Below, piece after piece: positions 61,560 to 64,000 of a stretch of DNA of 64,000 nucleotides (position 1 is the stretch's first letter; each line of letters opens with the position of its first letter). The position numbers were made by a program, and so were the translations under genes. The DNA is from Martinezella tropici (GTDB lineage Bacteria; Pseudomonadota; Alphaproteobacteria; Rhizobiales; Rhizobiaceae). The notes under the pieces were generated by a model. It worked only from the letters and a program-made list of their open reading frames with translations. It was not told where the DNA came from and ran no database searches. The DNA is taken from contig JUHI01000002.1 in assembly GCA_000799755.1 (NCBI GenBank), positions 310,001 to 374,000 on the forward strand, read 5' to 3'.

Positions 61560-61584
61560 GTCAGTCTCTTAATGCTGGGCTCTT

Positions 61585-62931
61585 TCACTGCGCTGCGGCA
61601 GCCGTTTTCTTGAAGAAGCGGTTTTCCGGACGCGGCAGGCCGAGATTTTCGCGCAATGTCGTGCCTTCGTATTCACGGCGGAAGATGCCGCGGCGCTGGA
61701 GCTCTGGAACGACACGGGTGGTCACGTCAAGCAGACCCTGCGGCAGGAAGGGGAAGACGACGTTGAACCCGTCGGAGCCTTCCTCGCGCAGCCACTGCTC
61801 CATCTCGTCGGCGATGCTTTCAGGCGTGCCGACGAAGGCGAGGCCGGCATAGCCGCCGAGGCGCTGGGCAAGCTGGCGCACGGTGAGCTTTTCGGCTTCG
61901 GCAAGGGCGATGACGCGTTCGCGACCGCTCTTGCTGGCATTGGTTTCCGGGATTTCCGGTAGCGGGCCATCCGGATCAAACTTGGAGGCATTATGACCAA
62001 GCGCGATCGACAGGGACGCGATGGCGCTGTCGTAATGGACGAGGCTGTCGAGCTTTGCTCGTTTCGCCTTCGCCTCCTCGGTGGTGTCGCCAACGACGAT
62101 GAAGGCGGCGGGCAAGATCTTCAGATGATCCGGGTTGCGACCGATCGCCTTCATCCGCCCCTTGATATCGGCGAAGATCGACTTGCCGTCGGCGAGATTG
62201 CGGGGGGCGGCAAAGACCGCCTCCGCCGTTTCAGCGGCGAGCTGGCGACCGGCGTCGGATTGTCCGGCCTGAACGATGACGGGCCAGCCCTGCGGCGGGC
62301 GAGCAATGTTGAGGGGGCCGCGAACGCTCAGTTCCTCGCCCTTGTGCCCGAGCACATGCATGCGGTCCGGATCGAAGAAGATGCCGCTTTCTGCGTCGTG
62401 GAGGAACGCATCATCGGCAAAACTGTCCCAAAGGCCGGTGACGACATCGTAAAATTCGCGGGCGCGGTGGTAGCGCTCGCCATGTTCCATATGCTCTTCG
62501 AGACCGAAATTGAGGGCGGCATCCGGATTGGATGTCGTGACGATGTTCCAGCCGGCGCGACCGCCGCTGATATGGTCGAGAGAGGCGAAACGGCGGGCGA
62601 TGTGATAGGGCAGGTCGAAGGTCGTGGAGGCGGTGGCGACGAGGCCGATCCTGTCGGTGACGGCGGCGAGCGCCGAAAGCAGGGTGAAGGGCTCGAAGGA
62701 GGTCACGGTGTGGCTGCGCTTCAAGGCTTCGATCGGCATGTTGAGAACGGCGAGGTGATCGGCCATGAAGAAGGCGTCGAATTTCGCCTTTTCCAGCTCC
62801 TGCGCGAAGCTCTTGATGTGCTGGAAATTGAAGTTGGCGTCCGGGTAGGCGCCGGGATAACGCCAGGCACCGGTATGCAGGCTGACGGGGCGCATGAAGG
62901 CGCCAAGCTTCAATTGCTTCTGTTCAGTCAT
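61585..62931 (-). CDS. NtaA/SnaA/DszA-family FMN-dependent monooxygenase
   Basis: The product has 448 residues. The luciferase-like group opening KLGAFMRPVSLHTGAWRYPG and the blocks FMADHLAVLN, SGGRAGWNIVTTSNPDAALN and HRAREFYDVVTGLWDSF are typical. The enzyme uses reduced FMN from a partner reductase to oxygenate small substrates (nitrilotriacetate, dibenzothiophene or pristinamycin type). No reductase gene is adjacent. The next gene encodes a CMD-like protein. Confidence 0.92.
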   Translation of the reverse strand: MTEQKQLKLGAFMRPVSLHTGAWRYPGAYPDANFNFQHIKSFAQELEKAKFDAFFMADHLAVLNMPIEALKRSHTVTSFEPFTLLSALAAVTDRIGLVATASTTFDLPYHIARRFASLDHISGGRAGWNIVTTSNPDAALNFGLEEHMEHGERYHRAREFYDVVTGLWDSFADDAFLHDAESGIFFDPDRMHVLGHKGEELSVRGPLNIARPPQGWPVIVQAGQSDAGRQLAAETAEAVFAAPRNLADGKSIFADIKGRMKAIGRNPDHLKILPAAFIVVGDTTEEAKAKRAKLDSLVHYDSAIASLSIALGHNASKFDPDGPLPEIPETNASKSGRERVIALAEAEKLTVRQLAQRLGGYAGLAFVGTPESIADEMEQWLREEGSDGFNVVFPFLPQGLLDVTTRVVPELQRRGIFRREYEGTTLRENLGLPRPENRFFKKTAAAAQ

Positions 62932-63065
62932 CGGCTCTCTCTCGAAAATCGTCAGGCCGTCCTGTCGTGACGGCGCCGCCAGCGGAATGATGCATTACGA
63001 CGTAGGCGCACACCCGATGCATTCAAAGAGCCGATTTCATTTATTTGATCACTTTCGCGGAATAT

Positions 63066-63977
63066 TCATCCGGGCTCTGTTTCGGCGCTGTTCTGTCCGG
63101 CAAAAACCTTGACCAGCCAGTCTATGAAAACGCGAACCCTTGGCGAAAGCTGGCGGCTGCGCGGGTAGAGCATGGAAACAGGCGTTCTTGTTGGCGGATA
63201 TTTCTGCAGGATGTGCAGCAGATCGCCCGAGCGTAACGCGTCTTCGGCGTGATAGCGCGGAACCTGGATCAGTCCGAGGCCGAGCTTGGCGGCGGCGAAA
63301 TAGCTTTCGGCCGCATTGACCGAGATGGTGGCCGGCAGTGTGATTTCGCGGATCGCGCCATCGATCTGGAATTCCAGCGGTAGCAGCCCGCCCGTTGCGG
63401 AAGAGCGGAAGCCGACCATGCGATGGCCGTCGAGTCTGTCCGGATGGGCCGGCATGCCGAAACGCTCGACATAGGCGGGCGCTGCGAGCGTTACCTCCTC
63501 CAGCATGGCAACGCGGCGGCCAATCATGTCGCTATCCTGCAGCGTGCCGACGCGCAGCACGCAGTCGATCCCCTCGCGGATGAGATCGACGAACCGATCG
63601 CCCTCGGTGATCTGCAATTCGATATCGGGGTAGGTTTCTAGGAAGGACGGCAGATTCGGCAGGACGAAATGCCGGGCGAGCGTTCCGTGCACGTCGACGC
63701 GCAGCACACCTTTCGGCTTCGCACCGGCAAAGGCGCCTTCGGCATCCTCGATATCCGAAAGGATGCGCAGGCAGCGCTGGTAATAGGCCTCACCGTCGAG
63801 CGTCGGACTGACATGCCGCGTCGTTCGCTGCAGCAGGCGTATACCGAGCCGAGACTCGAGCTGCTTGATGGCATCCGTTACCGTCGAGCGGGGCAGGCCG
63901 GTGTCTTCGGCCGCCAAGGTGAAGCTGCGCCGCTCCACGACCCGACAGAACACGCGCATGGCATCGAACCGGTCCAT
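63066..63977 (-). CDS. LysR-family transcriptional regulator
   Basis: The product has 303 residues. The N-terminal winged HTH is MRVFCRVVERRSFTLAAEDT, then GLPRSTVTDAIKQLESRLGI, then LLQRTTRHVSPTLDGEAYYQ. A substrate-binding domain fills the rest. It has the CrgA/AaeR-type pattern. It lies upstream of the monooxygenase gene on the same strand, so it may regulate it or an upstream gene beyond the window. The 23 bases to the right edge hold part of its promoter. Confidence 0.93.
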   Translation of the reverse strand: MDRFDAMRVFCRVVERRSFTLAAEDTGLPRSTVTDAIKQLESRLGIRLLQRTTRHVSPTLDGEAYYQRCLRILSDIEDAEGAFAGAKPKGVLRVDVHGTLARHFVLPNLPSFLETYPDIELQITEGDRFVDLIREGIDCVLRVGTLQDSDMIGRRVAMLEEVTLAAPAYVERFGMPAHPDRLDGHRMVGFRSSATGGLLPLEFQIDGAIREITLPATISVNAAESYFAAAKLGLGLIQVPRYHAEDALRSGDLLHILQKYPPTRTPVSMLYPRSRQLSPRVRVFIDWLVKVFAGQNSAETEPG

Positions 63978-64000
63978 ATTATTTGTTCGCCAATCTCGGA

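Overview
The window looks like chromosomal DNA of an alphaproteobacterium of the Rhizobiaceae, most likely Rhizobium. The evidence is high GC with strong third-position GC, the syntenic block ruvCAB ... sqdBDC ... ybgC-tolQRAB-pal-cpoB-tilS-ftsH-glmM, a serC-serA operon with an apparent alphaproteobacterial serC leader, clustered DUF982 proteins, Omp25-type barrel proteins and RIME-like rhizobial intergenic repeats. I cannot name the species from the sequence alone. I see no insertion sequence, phage, CRISPR array or rRNA. One tRNA (CAT anticodon) is present.

Layout. 1-2.6 kb: 3' end of an MBL-fold hydrolase, a TPR protein, DoxX and a convergent LLM oxidoreductase. 2.7-7.8 kb: ruvC, a vapBC-type toxin-antitoxin pair inserted before ruvA, ruvB, a Tat-type metallophosphoesterase, a NUDIX hydrolase and a DinB protein. 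7.7-10.8 kb (minus): sqdB-sqdD-sqdC for sulfolipid (SQDG) synthesis, with ATGA overlaps. 10.9-23.0 kb: the Tol-Pal envelope operon, including an extra secreted TolA C-terminal-domain paralog between tolA and tolB, then tilS, ftsH and glmM. 23-26.7 kb: SH3-domain protein, two tandem Omp25-like proteins and a GT25 glycosyltransferase. 26.8-29.9 kb: serC-serA. 30-32.7 kb: a four-gene phospholipid cluster (PlsC-like, CdsA-like, small membrane protein, CDP-alcohol phosphotransferase with an altered active-site motif). 32.9-34.4 kb: mnmA and tRNA-Met. 34.4-37.5 kb (minus): a three-gene HAD / methyltransferase / unknown cassette, probably for surface glycans.

37.7-40.6 kb is a patch of short accessory genes (PilZ, secreted hypothetical, DUF6074, three DUF982 proteins, a possible 38-residue membrane peptide). 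40.8-43.7 kb: Tag-like glycosylase, 2-hydroxyacid dehydrogenase, SPFH protein. 43.7-46.6 kb (minus): metQ, then metN-metI for methionine uptake, separated by a terminator and a repeat. 46.8-53.7 kb: cupin, hypothetical, AhpD-like protein, CoA-transferase, L-fuconate dehydratase, two hydrolase genes including an MhqO-MhqD-type fusion. 53.8-64 kb: small hypothetical, cold-shock protein, MFS exporter, gamma-glutamyltransferase, glycerate kinase, OsmC, a CMD-like protein with an NtaA-type monooxygenase, and a LysR regulator at the right edge.

Most of the window is conserved housekeeping sequence. The parts most worth a second look are the phospholipid cluster at 30.0-32.7 kb, the TolA-domain paralog inside the tol operon, the HAD/methyltransferase/unknown cassette, the TA pair inside ruvCAB, the ring-cleavage dioxygenase-esterase fusion and the dispersed palindromic repeats.
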